A stretch of 64,000 nucleotides of DNA from JABDMH01 sp965223025 (GTDB lineage: Bacteria; Bacteroidota; Bacteroidia; Chitinophagales; Saprospiraceae), in NCBI GenBank assembly GCA_965223025.1, contig CBDCVP010000023.1, forward strand, positions 2,232,001-2,296,000, read 5' to 3'. The translations under genes were made by a program, and so were the position numbers. This document shows positions 9,449-19,240 of this stretch, piece by piece. Under the pieces are notes generated by a model. The model was not told the DNA's origin and searched no databases. It worked only from the letters and a program-made list of their open reading frames with translations. Each line of letters begins with the position of its first letter. Within the stretch, counting starts at the first letter, position 1.

Positions 9449-9741
9449 AGGTAATTCATTATAGTTGACAATAAAATCACATGTATGGATGGCGTACATA
9501 CACACCATCGTCAGAGGGGAAACTTATGGCCTATTATTTTTGGAACGATGGGCTTCACTTCCCTCAAGAACGTACATTATTCATGCCATCTTTAGTCGCC
9601 ATTAGCTTGTGTGATGAGACCATCCTGTCGGAACTTGATGGTGATAACGATCTGAATCACATGTGGAAAGAACTGTCCTTGGACCGATCTTTATTGCGTA
9701 TTTTGAGCTGTAGCTTTGGCACTCATCTAAAATGCACCGTC

Positions 9742-11121
9742 ATGAAAAGAAGAAGATTTCTTACCGTGGGGACATTGGTATCCGCTGCACCTTGTTCCAG
9801 CTCTTTATTCTCTCAGAAGAACCATGTGGAAGGAAAAACGATCCACCAAGCAGCTAGGGATGTGCGCATTGTAGATGCATATGATGTGATTGTTTGTGGT
9901 GCAGGTCCGGCCGGGGTAAGTGCCGCTATAGAAGCTGGCAGAAACGGGGCAAGAACCCTGTTGGTGGAGGTCAATGGGTGTCTGGGCGGCGTATGGACTG
10001 CAGGTTTACTTACCTGGATTCTGGACCAAGCCAACAAGCCAGGACTGATGCGTGAAATCGAAGCAAAGCTGGTGGAAGTGAATGCCGTTACCAGGGACAT
10101 TGATACGGGAGATATACTATCGTTCGATCCTGAGTCCATGAAATTGCTCCTGGAGCAACTCAGTTTAAATGCAGGTGTAGAGATTCTCCTACATACTCGA
10201 GTTGTTGATGTTGCAAAGAATTCGTCAGGACGACTTACCCATATAGTTACTGAGTCGAAATCTGGAAGAGAAGCATGGGAGGCCAAGCTATTTATTGACA
10301 CTACAGGTGATGGCGACCTGGCCTCCCTGAGTGGCTGCGGCTATGATCTAGGTCGAAAGAAAGACCAGGCATTGCAACCATTCAGCATGCTGGCATTGGT
10401 CACGGGCATTGACTTTGGGGAGATCCCTTCATTTTCCCGGCACGCTGGAGATCTTCGTTCAGGATCGAAGAAACGACTCCTCCAAGAGATTATTAGGGGA
10501 GGCTATTTTCCGTCCTATTTACATCCTGGCTTGTACCCGATCAGAAAAGATCTGTATATGCTGATGGCAAACCATTCCTATGGCAATTCACCGTTGAATG
10601 CACGCGCCGTCACAGCGGCTACATTGGAAGCACGAAGGGAAATTCACGACATTGTCAATGCTTTAAAAACCAATGGAGGAATATGGTCAAACATCCGGTT
10701 AGTGGCTACTCCCGAGCAAATCGGCACCCGGGAAGGCCGCCGCATTCACGGTCTTTATCAAATCACCAAGGAGGATCTCATCAATGGTGCGAGATTTGAG
10801 GATGCTGTCTGTCGGGTGACCTTTCCGGTCGATGTGCACTCTGTGACCAAGGAGGGAGAGGAGAACGATACGGGGTACAGTCAGGGAGTTCGCAGCAAGA
10901 ATTACGATATACCATTGAGATCACTGATCGCACGAGATGTAGGAGGACTAATGATGGCTGGCCGATGCATCAGTGGGGACTTTATCGCTCACTCTAGCTA
11001 TCGGGTTACAGGTAATGCTGTAGCCATGGGCCAGGCCGCTGGAAGAGCTGTTGCCTTAGCTGCCAAGCGGGGGGTCTTACCTCAGGAAATTGCGTATAAA
11101 GACTTAGGGTTGGTACACTAA
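9742..11121 (+). CDS. Tat-exported FAD-dependent oxidoreductase
   Basis: 459 residues from the ATG at 9742. The N-terminus MKRRRFLTVGTLVSAAP resembles a twin-arginine signal, so the protein probably folds with its cofactor before export. A classic FAD-binding Rossmann motif follows (YDVIVCGAGPAGVSAAIEAG), then LLVEVNGCLGGVWTAG. The C-terminal FAD contact reads GGLMMAGRCISGDFIAHSSY and the protein ends with AMGQAAGRAVALA. This is the architecture of the FAD_oxidored family (PF12831), often found with polysaccharide-degrading enzymes. The substrate is unknown. The same frame is open for 87 codons upstream to 9481, but the Tat-like start at 9742 is far more convincing. Confidence 0.88.
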   Translation: MKRRRFLTVGTLVSAAPCSSSLFSQKNHVEGKTIHQAARDVRIVDAYDVIVCGAGPAGVSAAIEAGRNGARTLLVEVNGCLGGVWTAGLLTWILDQANKPGLMREIEAKLVEVNAVTRDIDTGDILSFDPESMKLLLEQLSLNAGVEILLHTRVVDVAKNSSGRLTHIVTESKSGREAWEAKLFIDTTGDGDLASLSGCGYDLGRKKDQALQPFSMLALVTGIDFGEIPSFSRHAGDLRSGSKKRLLQEIIRGGYFPSYLHPGLYPIRKDLYMLMANHSYGNSPLNARAVTAATLEARREIHDIVNALKTNGGIWSNIRLVATPEQIGTREGRRIHGLYQITKEDLINGARFEDAVCRVTFPVDVHSVTKEGEENDTGYSQGVRSKNYDIPLRSLIARDVGGLMMAGRCISGDFIAHSSYRVTGNAVAMGQAAGRAVALAAKRGVLPQEIAYKDLGLVH

Positions 11122-11185
11122 CTGAACCTAAAAACTGAGGCAAACTTGAACGACTTTTGGTTAGGATTTCAGTCTACACAAATCG

Positions 11186-11422
11186 ATGCAATATCGGCAC
11201 AATATGATATCGGCAAGAACTAGGCAGAGCATACGCTGGGGGCTGGGTTTTGTCATACTATTCCTGATTGACCTATTGGTGGAGTTCGTTCTCTTGCCCC
11301 TTTGGGATCTTGACCACACAGCAAAAAACGACATCTATTTCAAATGCTGGTGGACTGTGGTCGCTATTTGGTTTCTGGCTGGTCCTTGGTTCTTGAAGTT
11401 TTCTAATCCACAAGATTCATGA
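11186..11422 (+). CDS. small two-helix membrane protein
   Basis: 78 residues with two clear membrane helices (WGLGFVILFLIDLLVEFVLL and WWTVVAIWFLAGPWFL). An alternative ATG at 11204 would shorten the N-terminus by six residues. It follows the oxidoreductase by 64 bp in the same direction. I do not recognise a family; the strong hydrophobic pattern is the only support. Confidence 0.5.
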   Translation: MQYRHNMISARTRQSIRWGLGFVILFLIDLLVEFVLLPLWDLDHTAKNDIYFKCWWTVVAIWFLAGPWFLKFSNPQDS

Positions 11423-11676
11423 TCGTTGGTCCCCAGATGCTCGGATTCACTTGACCAGCTGGGAGGCACGAGACGACCAGCATAATTCACCTCAATCCCA
11501 GCAAGAGGTAGGAAGAGGGGTATGAAACATAAGTGCACAGCCAAGAAGACTGGCACCTGATGCCTTCACATGCGATTATGCGATGTGCTCGCCTCAGCAA
11601 GTGGACGGCGGTTATTTGGAATGAATCCATAAAGCGCTGACGTAAAAAAATGTAAGACATCCACTATCTTAGCCAA

Positions 11677-13908
11677 ATGCCACTACCTGGATGTTCCTAT
11701 GTCAAATGGATCTTGGTATGTTTTATCTTTGCCACACCGCTGGTAGTATTTGCGCAACCAGACCAACAGACCTCACCTGGTCAGGACGGAAGGCCTCAGT
11801 TGCGAGCTGTGAAGATTATGGGCAGCCCCGTGATCGATGGGACCGTACACCACGATAGTACCTGGATGTCCATTAAACCAGTCCGGGGCTTGGTACAGAC
11901 GCAGCCAGAGGCGGGGCAGCCTGCATCGGAAATCACAGAAATCCGCATTGCCTACAATGATGAAGCATTGTTTGTGAGCGCTATATGCCATGATCGATCA
12001 CCCGAAACACTCGTGGTGAGTGATGCCAGAAGGGATGCATCGCTAGATAATACCGATGCCTTTATTATGATCTTTGACACCTATCACGACGGCCAGAATG
12101 GGTTTGTCTTTGGCACTAATCCTCTGGGCATAGAATACGATGGACAGGTGGACAATGAGGGACAGGGTAACCGCAGCGCAAACAGGCAACAAAGGGGGAT
12201 CATTGGGGGATTCAATTTGAATTGGGATGCATCCTGGACGGTCAAAACCAGCGTGGATACCCATGGCTGGAGTGCGGAGTTTGCCATTCCATTCAGCACC
12301 CTGCGCTATCGCAGTGGCAGAGACCAGGTTTGGGGCCTGAATTTTCGCCGGAACATCAGAAAGAATAATGAGATCTCATATTGGGCCACCATTCCTATCA
12401 ATTTCAATCTGTACCGTCTGTCATTGGCCGGCGATCTGACAGGGCTGCATGTGGTGAGTCCAAGAAATCTGCAATGCACACCCTATGTCTTGGGTCAGGT
12501 AAACCGGGACTACCAAAGCCAACATGCAGAGCCCACCTACCGGGCTGATGTCGGCGCGGATATTAAATACAGCATCACTCCGTCTCTGACACTAGATTTG
12601 ACGTACAACACAGATTTTGCACAGGTGGAAGTGGATGAGCAGCAAGTCAATCTGGATCGTTTTAATCTATTCTTTCCAGAAAAGAGGCCATTCTTCCTTG
12701 AAAATGCCGGTCAATTTAGCGTGGGAAGTCCCGGAGAAGTGGATTTGTTTTTTAGCCGGCGAATTGGGATCAGCGACGGGAGCTCCCTCGTGCCCATACT
12801 CGGTGGTGCGAGATTATCTGGCAAGGTTGGAAGTACCAACCTCGGACTGTTGTCCATGTTTACCGAGGCAGTAGATGAGGAAAACATCGAGGCCACTAAT
12901 TACAACGTGGTAAGAATCAATCACGAATTTGGTGGGAAGCGATCGGCCATCGGAGGGCTCTTTGTAAATCGGTCAGGCCTGGGAGATACCCCTGACAACC
13001 ACAACAGTACCATGGCCCTTGATGCTAAACTAGGTCTGGGCCAGAAGGCTCGAATCACTGGATACCTAGCTAAAACAGCCAGTCCAGGCATCGAGGACGG
13101 AGACCATTCCTTCAAGATCAGATCTGACTACGAATGGAATGGCTGGAGCGTGCGCACGGCCTATACAGAGGTTGGTGCTGGATTCAACCCGGAGGTTGGC
13201 TTCCTGCAGCGACAGGCATTTCGCAAACCAGAATTTCGAGTCCTGTATCAGTGGCGCATGCATGGCAAACTTGGTTTACTGGAACTGCGCCCTCATGTGT
13301 CCTATCATAGTTTTTGGAATTTTCAGGGACAGCAGGAGACCAAGTACCTCCACATCGATAACCACTGGGAGTGGACCAGTGGACTAGAAATTCATACGGG
13401 GGTAAACTTGACCACAGAGGGAGTACTGGCACCATTTCAAATATATAAGGAGGTGACAGTACCCGTGGGCACATACCAACATAGCGAAGCCCAGCTGGTG
13501 TTTAGAACCAACGAGAGCAAAACTATATCCATTAGCACACGCCACATCCTGGGTGGATTTTTCGGAGGTGAACGATATGCCAATTCGGTGTCGATGCGGC
13601 TACGACTCGGCGACAAATTTAATACTGAATTTAGCTTGCAGCAAAACGACATTAAGCTTGAAGAAGGTGACTTTACCACCAGACTCTTCGCCAGTAGGAC
13701 AGCTTATGCCTTTCGGCCAGATATATATTTACAAGGTCTCATACAGTACAACAGCATTCAAGAAATCTGGCTGGCAAATTTGAGATTTGGCTGGCTACAA
13801 AAAGCCAATGCCGGATTGTTTGTGGTATACAATGAAGTGAGGGGTGCCCAGCAAATAAACAATCGCAGCTTCACAGTCAAATATTCACACCTCATCGATA
13901 TACTATAA
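11677..13908 (+). CDS. DUF5916 outer-membrane protein with CBM9-like domain
   Basis: 743 residues. The signal peptide ends FAQ at about 26. Residues 45-230 match the family-9 carbohydrate-binding-like fold (PVIDGTVHHDSTW, EIRIAYNDEALFVSAIC, DAFIMIFDTYHDGQNGFVF), followed by AEFAIPFSTLRY. From about 270 there is the DUF5916 barrel: alternating beta strands, the hallmark 'FNLFFPEKRPFFLENAGQFSVG', and an even-strand C-terminus. The family is common in Bacteroidota and presumably lies in the outer membrane; its function is not established. A paralogue of similar length lies at 22759-25065. Confidence 0.9.
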   Translation: MPLPGCSYVKWILVCFIFATPLVVFAQPDQQTSPGQDGRPQLRAVKIMGSPVIDGTVHHDSTWMSIKPVRGLVQTQPEAGQPASEITEIRIAYNDEALFVSAICHDRSPETLVVSDARRDASLDNTDAFIMIFDTYHDGQNGFVFGTNPLGIEYDGQVDNEGQGNRSANRQQRGIIGGFNLNWDASWTVKTSVDTHGWSAEFAIPFSTLRYRSGRDQVWGLNFRRNIRKNNEISYWATIPINFNLYRLSLAGDLTGLHVVSPRNLQCTPYVLGQVNRDYQSQHAEPTYRADVGADIKYSITPSLTLDLTYNTDFAQVEVDEQQVNLDRFNLFFPEKRPFFLENAGQFSVGSPGEVDLFFSRRIGISDGSSLVPILGGARLSGKVGSTNLGLLSMFTEAVDEENIEATNYNVVRINHEFGGKRSAIGGLFVNRSGLGDTPDNHNSTMALDAKLGLGQKARITGYLAKTASPGIEDGDHSFKIRSDYEWNGWSVRTAYTEVGAGFNPEVGFLQRQAFRKPEFRVLYQWRMHGKLGLLELRPHVSYHSFWNFQGQQETKYLHIDNHWEWTSGLEIHTGVNLTTEGVLAPFQIYKEVTVPVGTYQHSEAQLVFRTNESKTISISTRHILGGFFGGERYANSVSMRLRLGDKFNTEFSLQQNDIKLEEGDFTTRLFASRTAYAFRPDIYLQGLIQYNSIQEIWLANLRFGWLQKANAGLFVVYNEVRGAQQINNRSFTVKYSHLIDIL

Positions 13909-14004
13909 GTTTACTCCATATTCGGTGCCGAGTTGTCCACCTCCTACCTAGATTTGGGAAACTGGGCGAAATTGCTAACTTGCCCCCACAAACAAATGCT
14001 TATT

Positions 14005-14793
14005 ATGAAAGCGATCATGAAATCATGGCTTAGATCTACTTGGATGATTGTGCTCTTGCTCCCGGTAGTCATGGCAGAGGGTCAGACTCGAAATTTCTAT
14101 GAAGTCAGGACTTATCAGATGACCGACAATGCCCAGGTAGGCATGATGGATAAGTATCTTTCGAAAGCAATGCTGCCGGCATTGCATAAAAAAGGATATG
14201 AGAATATTGGTGTATTTAAAGAAATTGGCATCGACACAGCAGCCAAGAAACGCATCTTCGTGATTATCTCTGCTACCTCAGTGGATGGTCTCCCTTCTCT
14301 ATCGTACGATGCTTATTCAGATAAGCGAAACAAGAGAAAAGGTAAGTCCTTTTGGATGGCTACTCACGATCATCCTCCCTACGATCGTATGAGTATTTCG
14401 ATATTAAAGTCCTTCGAAATGATGCCCAATCTGCATAGGCCAAAATTTGAAACCTCAGATGCTGAGCAGGTCTTCGAACTCCGGAGCTATGAGGCTAAAA
14501 CAGAGCATTTGACCAGGGTAAAAGTAAAGATGTTTAACGAGGGTGGAGAGATGAAGATATTTTCAAACTTAGGTTTTAATGCAGTTTTCTATGGACATGT
14601 CCTTTCAGGTCCTGGCATGCCAAACCTGATGTATATGACTTCCTTTAAAGACATGGACGATCGAAATGAACATTGGGATGCATTCAGAAAAGCACCTGCT
14701 TGGCTGAAGCTCAAAGAAGATGAAACCTATTCGAATTCTTTCTCCAGAGCAGATATCTACCTACTGAGTCCGACCAAGTATTCTGATCTGTGA
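14005..14793 (+). CDS. secreted NIPSNAP-family protein
   Basis: 262 residues from the ATG at 14005, with a signal peptide ending near VMAEGQ. ATGs at 13996 and 14017 are alternatives; a TTG at 13933 is unlikely. Two NIPSNAP-like ferredoxin-fold halves are visible: one starts NFYEVRTYQMTDNAQ at about 31 and one starts VFELRSYEAKTEHL at about 155, ending WDAFRKAPAWLKLK. Exported double-NIPSNAP proteins are frequent in Bacteroidota, but their role is unclear. The pentapeptide gene starts 18 bp downstream, suggesting cotranscription. Confidence 0.85.
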   Translation: MKAIMKSWLRSTWMIVLLLPVVMAEGQTRNFYEVRTYQMTDNAQVGMMDKYLSKAMLPALHKKGYENIGVFKEIGIDTAAKKRIFVIISATSVDGLPSLSYDAYSDKRNKRKGKSFWMATHDHPPYDRMSISILKSFEMMPNLHRPKFETSDAEQVFELRSYEAKTEHLTRVKVKMFNEGGEMKIFSNLGFNAVFYGHVLSGPGMPNLMYMTSFKDMDDRNEHWDAFRKAPAWLKLKEDETYSNSFSRADIYLLSPTKYSDL

Positions 14794-14811
14794 TAAACTA
14801 GTGGACATATC

Positions 14812-15360
14812 TTGACCAAAGACCAAGATCGTTCTCCCAAAAAGTATCGGGACCAATCCTACGAATCCCAGGCATTCAATGATTGTGATTTTAGCGGATG
14901 TGATCTCTCTAATTCACTCTTTGAAGAGTGCCATTTCGATCATTGCAATTTTAGCAATGTACTGATCGACCAGACGAAGCTACAAGATTGTGCCTTTATC
15001 AATTGCAAGATCATCGGTGTAGATTTCTCCTCCATCAGCTCCATTCTTTTATCAGCCCGGTTTGATGCTTGTACCCTTGATTTATGCTTCTTTACTGGGC
15101 TTAATCTACAGAAAATGGATTTCGTCGATTGCCAGATGAAAGAATCTCAATTTGTGGAGTGTGACCTTAGAGAAGTGTCGTTTCAAAATTGCATCCTATC
15201 CTCGACCATTTTTGAGCAGTGCGATTTGCGAGAAGTTGATTTTTCCACCGCCCAGAATTATCGAATTGATCCAGCATTAAATCTGGTTCGAGGAGCAAAA
15301 TTTTCCCTTCCTGAAGTGCTGTCTTTTCTTGCTCCTCTCGGTATCGTTATCGATCCATAG
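14812..15360 (+). CDS. pentapeptide-repeat protein, Qnr/McbG-like
   Basis: 182 residues, probably starting with TTG at 14812, since no ATG or GTG lies in frame nearby. Nearly the whole chain is A(D/N)LXX-type pentapeptides (FNDCDFSGCDLSNSLFEEC and similar), forming a right-handed quadrilateral beta-helix. A break at about 64-75 separates two coils. The C-terminal cap (NYRIDPALNLVRGAKFSLPE followed by a hydrophobic tail) resembles that of Qnr proteins, which mimic DNA and protect gyrase from quinolones. The length is close to chromosomal Qnr-like proteins. Gyrase protection is an inference. It is 18 bp downstream of the NIPSNAP gene. Confidence 0.85.
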   Translation: MTKDQDRSPKKYRDQSYESQAFNDCDFSGCDLSNSLFEECHFDHCNFSNVLIDQTKLQDCAFINCKIIGVDFSSISSILLSARFDACTLDLCFFTGLNLQKMDFVDCQMKESQFVECDLREVSFQNCILSSTIFEQCDLREVDFSTAQNYRIDPALNLVRGAKFSLPEVLSFLAPLGIVIDP

Positions 15361-15751
15361 TCCAAAATTAGTAGATCAGAGTGGAAATTGTGCCAGATCG
15401 CCTTGTCTGGCGAGAAGTTACCATTTCTCTACAAGTGGACTCACTTTGACTTTCTTCCATTGCATGACGTATGGACCCTGGTTTCTGATGCCATGAACCT
15501 CACAATCCGAGGCATCCATTCAGATGTGATTCGTATGCCGATCGGTTGGATGCATCCTGAATCAGGTGTCCATCGATCCATGTTTGCATCTGAGGCCGTT
15601 CAGCTCTTTTACCAATTATCTTCCAACCCCTGGGTGGTCATGGTCGTGCCCCCTTTCAAAGTCTTCTTTGCTAGAAAGCCATCATACCACGTGGTTATCT
15701 GTCGTAGAGAAGCATCATAGTCGTCGAAAGTGACGTTGAAAAATGGCACAG
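15361..15751. other. 391 bp between pentapeptide and AAA+ genes, possible gene remnant
   Basis: A 110-codon plus-strand frame starts at a TTG (15388-15720) and has unusually many Trp, His and Phe codons. The minus strand of the same interval also has short protein-like frames that are broken by stops, for example one ending at a TAA near 15614. I do not recognise a homologue on either strand. It could be a decayed gene or chance frames; no hairpin or RNA gene is evident. Confidence 0.3.
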
Positions 15752-18385
15752 TCATCTATCTGAGCTGCGAAAACCGATTTGCTTCTTGTTAAAAATAAAT
15801 TGATCAGTGCCGGTCTGAAATTCCTGGACATCCTCGAGTGCAACAATCTCCACCTCTCGCCTATCCTGCTTAGCTGCACCAGCCAAACGGAGATTTTGAT
15901 TCTTAATGGCTTGGTCCACAATGGTGCGAACACTGCGGGCATTACCAAAATATCTATCTCGATATTGGTGCAAAAAGGAGAGATATTTGTCCAAATGCCC
16001 TTCCGCTGACGGACTGGCAGAATAACCCTTGTCTTGCAGCATGCTCTTAGCGATCTTGACTAATTCCGAAACACTGTAATCGTCGAATGTCAATACTTTA
16101 TCAAATCGTGATCTCAGCCCCGGATTTGCTTTCAGAAATGACTCCATGTTCTCAGGATACCCAGCAGCAAAGACAAAAAAGGAACCCCTATGATCCTCCA
16201 TTCTCTTTAGAATGGTCTGCACAACCTCATGTCCAAAGTCACCGGCTGAAGATCCACCGAGGTTACCTGAAGTCAATGAATAGGCCTCGTCAATAAAAAG
16301 CACACCGCCCATCGCCTGATCAATTCGCTCAGCGGTCTTGATGGCAGTTTGGCCCACAAAGCCAGCAACCAGCCCCTGCCTATCTGTTTCAATCATATGC
16401 CCCCTCTCCAAAATACCAAGAGCTTTGTAAATTTTGGTCAGGATCCTAGCTACTGTGGTTTTACCAGTGCCCGGATTGCCGATAAAAACAGTGTGCAGAT
16501 TAAAAGTATGCATAACACTCTTGCCCAGTGACCGATAATAAGCAACTAGGTCGACCAGATCGTGAATTTCCTTTTTGATCGATTCGATTCCGATCAGGCT
16601 ATCCAATTCATTGAGTGAGTGTTGCAATAACTTGGCATCTATCGGTATCTTAGGTTGACGCCTGGCTGGCGACACATCAATATTTTGCACATCCTCTAGT
16701 CTGACCACTCGCAGACTTTCGCGGGGAAGGTTTTCATGGTCACGCTTACGCATGATCCGCAGGCCTAAATTGATCTTAGCCTGGTCTAGAAGGTCAAAGA
16801 CAAATCTTGCATTGCCGAATGAGCGATCCCGTCGTCGGAATGCTTCGGTAATGAGATCATCGATGTGTTTTCGTGCTGCAGCGGTCAGCTTGATGGCTTT
16901 GCGATGGCATGCGTACTTGGCAATTTGAGCCAATTCTTGAGGCATAAAATCCGGAAACTCATAGATGAGTTTAAACCGGGATTTTAGACCAGGATTAGAG
17001 TTCAGGAAATGCAACATTTCTTTCGGATATCCAGCAGCAATGATGGCCAAATCTCCCTCACCATTGGACATTTCCTTCATCAATATTTCGATGACCTCCC
17101 TACCAAAATCTTTGGTGTCATCATTGGTTCTGGCCAAAGCATATGCTTCGTCGATAAAAAGTACACCTCCTCTAGCTTTTTCAATGGCTTCTTTGACTTT
17201 TGGAGCCGTTTGGCCAATGTACTCTCCCACCAAGTCCACCCGGTCGACGGGATGTACATGGCCCGAAGAAAGCAATCCCATTTTCTTGTAGATCTTGCCC
17301 ATCATGCCCGCCACGGTCGTTTTGCCAGTACCGGGATTGCCCATAAACACGCTGTGAATATTTATATCGTCTTCTTCTGCAAATCCATGTTCCCTGCGCA
17401 ATTTTAGAAACTGGATGTATTTAGCATGTTCACGTACTCTTTTCTTGATCTCTCCAAGTCCGACCAGCTCGTCGAGCCGTTGCAGGACGTCCTCAAAAGT
17501 ATCATCGTCATCGTCTTCTGCATTCAGCACAACGGGCAACTTACGACCAGGCAAGATGACCGCAGGCACTCCAGGTACAAAACAATTGTCAACTTCAAAC
17601 GGTACCACTACCTGAAGATGATCCATAAAAACCAATTCCAGCGTGTAATTTCCCATTCGCCACGAGCCCTTCACATTGCTGCCCCAGCCGGCCGTGATGG
17701 TGAAAGACTCCTCTCCTTGCTCCACTTTATGTAGCCTGACAACCTGGCCCTTAAGTTCACGAGCACCGTTGTAAAACTTGGCAAAGAGTTCACACTGCCA
17801 GTTTTGGTCTCTCAGCATATTCTTGAAGGTGAACTCACCATACACATACCTGGTTTCTGCATCATCAAACACTTCATTGTAGGCTCGTTCCTCCAGCGAA
17901 AGATCGTCGAAGGGACCCTCATACAATCTTACCGAACGCAAATCGAAATAGGGATTGAAATTGCGGTGTACAGATTCGCCCGCATCCTCGATATAGAAAT
18001 ACTTGGTAGCTTCGAGCTGATCCTCTATCCAGATCTCCCAGAAGTAGGTGCCTTTCTTCCAGAATGTCCCTGTATTCTTGTTGCCCCAGCCTTCACGAAG
18101 GTGCACTATGGGATCATGCTTGCTTACTTTCTTATCTAACGAGAGCTCGCATAACTCCCTTCGTTTGCCCTGATTAACCGCAAATCCCTTGATCTTTAGG
18201 GAGACATGCCAATCTTCCCGGTCAAACAGTCGATTGTAAAATGACAATTCCGCATAGATGTAAGACACCTCAAAGCGATCGAAAACCTGGCGATACTTCT
18301 TCTTATTATCAGCCAGCCATTCCGTTGAAGCATAAACTTTTAGCTCCTTAAACTTGTAATTTTTATTCACCTCCCCTCTTCTCAT
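15752..18385 (-). CDS. double AAA+ ATPase, CbbX/SpoVK type, with duplicated N-terminal domain
   Basis: 877 residues, no signal peptide, presumably cytoplasmic. The N-terminus has two related beta-rich modules (about 11-135 and 146-268); both contain an aromatic-rich strand pair (SYIYAELSFYN / RYVYGEFTFKN) and a G-W-G block near their ends (LREGWGNKNTGTFWKKGTY / ITAGWGSNVKGSWRMGNY). An acidic linker with five Asp follows at about 290. AAA+ domain 1 has Walker A GNPGTGKT at 349-356 and Walker B VLFIDEAYAL at 408. Domain 2 has Walker A at 636-643 and Walker B at 695-701. Both have the CbxX/CfqX-type sequence also seen in rubisco activase CbbX, SpoVK and EccA. It probably remodels another protein, but no client lies nearby. 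It stands alone and is divergent from kdsC. Confidence 0.93.
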   Translation of the reverse strand: MRRGEVNKNYKFKELKVYASTEWLADNKKKYRQVFDRFEVSYIYAELSFYNRLFDREDWHVSLKIKGFAVNQGKRRELCELSLDKKVSKHDPIVHLREGWGNKNTGTFWKKGTYFWEIWIEDQLEATKYFYIEDAGESVHRNFNPYFDLRSVRLYEGPFDDLSLEERAYNEVFDDAETRYVYGEFTFKNMLRDQNWQCELFAKFYNGARELKGQVVRLHKVEQGEESFTITAGWGSNVKGSWRMGNYTLELVFMDHLQVVVPFEVDNCFVPGVPAVILPGRKLPVVLNAEDDDDDTFEDVLQRLDELVGLGEIKKRVREHAKYIQFLKLRREHGFAEEDDINIHSVFMGNPGTGKTTVAGMMGKIYKKMGLLSSGHVHPVDRVDLVGEYIGQTAPKVKEAIEKARGGVLFIDEAYALARTNDDTKDFGREVIEILMKEMSNGEGDLAIIAAGYPKEMLHFLNSNPGLKSRFKLIYEFPDFMPQELAQIAKYACHRKAIKLTAAARKHIDDLITEAFRRRDRSFGNARFVFDLLDQAKINLGLRIMRKRDHENLPRESLRVVRLEDVQNIDVSPARRQPKIPIDAKLLQHSLNELDSLIGIESIKKEIHDLVDLVAYYRSLGKSVMHTFNLHTVFIGNPGTGKTTVARILTKIYKALGILERGHMIETDRQGLVAGFVGQTAIKTAERIDQAMGGVLFIDEAYSLTSGNLGGSSAGDFGHEVVQTILKRMEDHRGSFFVFAAGYPENMESFLKANPGLRSRFDKVLTFDDYSVSELVKIAKSMLQDKGYSASPSAEGHLDKYLSFLHQYRDRYFGNARSVRTIVDQAIKNQNLRLAGAAKQDRREVEIVALEDVQEFQTGTDQFIFNKKQIGFRSSDR

Positions 18386-18687
18386 AAAGCTTCCAATCAG
18401 TAACCATTAGATTCGTCCAGATTGTCTGATACTAACTGCTGACTGCACTCCGGAAAGTGCCATCTTCATAAAATGAGCCATTTTGGATTTGATGATCTTT
18501 TCGGAGTGAGCTCACGAGCTAGCATTATGGAAATTTAGATAATTCTCATCATATTAGTTGATCTATTTTTTCACTTTCCCAGATATATTGTTGACTTTCC
18601 GCTTAGGCTGAAACCAGAACTTGCCAATTAGTCGTTCGCAACTTCAAGCCCACTCTAATCCCATTTGATCATGCTAAAACAAATCGT
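18386..18687. other. divergent intergenic region
   Basis: 302 bp between the AAA+ gene and kdsC, which should hold promoters for both. The only marked element is a perfect 10 bp palindrome, GTGAGCTCAC, at 18506-18515. The rest is A+T-rich without a convincing -33/-7 pair or ORF. Confidence 0.4.
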
Positions 18688-19212
18688 GTGAATTATCTTG
18701 AAAAGTTCAGAAGAGTAAAACAATTTATTTTTGACATAGATGGAGTCCTGACCAATGGGCAGATTATGCTAGACAGCCAGGGCAATCTGCTTCGCAGCAT
18801 GAATGTACGCGATGGATTTGCCATTCGTACCGCAACCAACCATGGATATCGGATCGCTATCATCAGCGGAGGAACAACTCCCGGCACACATCTACGGCTG
18901 GGAAGCCTGGGTGTATACGACATTCATCTTGGTGTGGATGACAAAATGGAAGCATACGAGGCCTTTGTCAATAAGTATCGGTTGAAAGAGGAGCATATAC
19001 TTTATATGGGAGATGATCTACCCGACTATGAGGTCATGGCACGCGTGGGATTGTCATGTTGCCCTAGCAATGCGGTAGACGAGGTTCGGGACCTCTCGCA
19101 TTACGTCTCCCCGCTCCGGGGTGGTGAGGGATGTGTGAGAGATGTCATTGAAAAAGTCATGAAACTGAAGGAAGAATGGCCGGGATATCCAGGCATCAAG
19201 ATAAAAGCTTAG
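18688..19212 (+). CDS. kdsC: KdsC-type HAD phosphatase
   Basis: 174 residues, starting with GTG at 18688. It is a small HAD phosphatase without a cap domain, of the type that hydrolyses KDO 8-phosphate in lipopolysaccharide core synthesis. The nucleophile motif is FDIDGVLTNG (Asp16, Asp18), motif II is IISGG and motif III/IV is YMGDDLPDYEVM. The C-terminal RGGEGCVRDVIEKVM is typical of KdsC and supports KDO phosphatase over other HAD enzymes. ubiA-like and maf genes follow, a common Bacteroidota arrangement. Confidence 0.9.
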   Translation: MNYLEKFRRVKQFIFDIDGVLTNGQIMLDSQGNLLRSMNVRDGFAIRTATNHGYRIAIISGGTTPGTHLRLGSLGVYDIHLGVDDKMEAYEAFVNKYRLKEEHILYMGDDLPDYEVMARVGLSCCPSNAVDEVRDLSHYVSPLRGGEGCVRDVIEKVMKLKEEWPGYPGIKIKA

Positions 19213-19240
19213 TCTCAAACCTCTTATTGGATCATTGACC

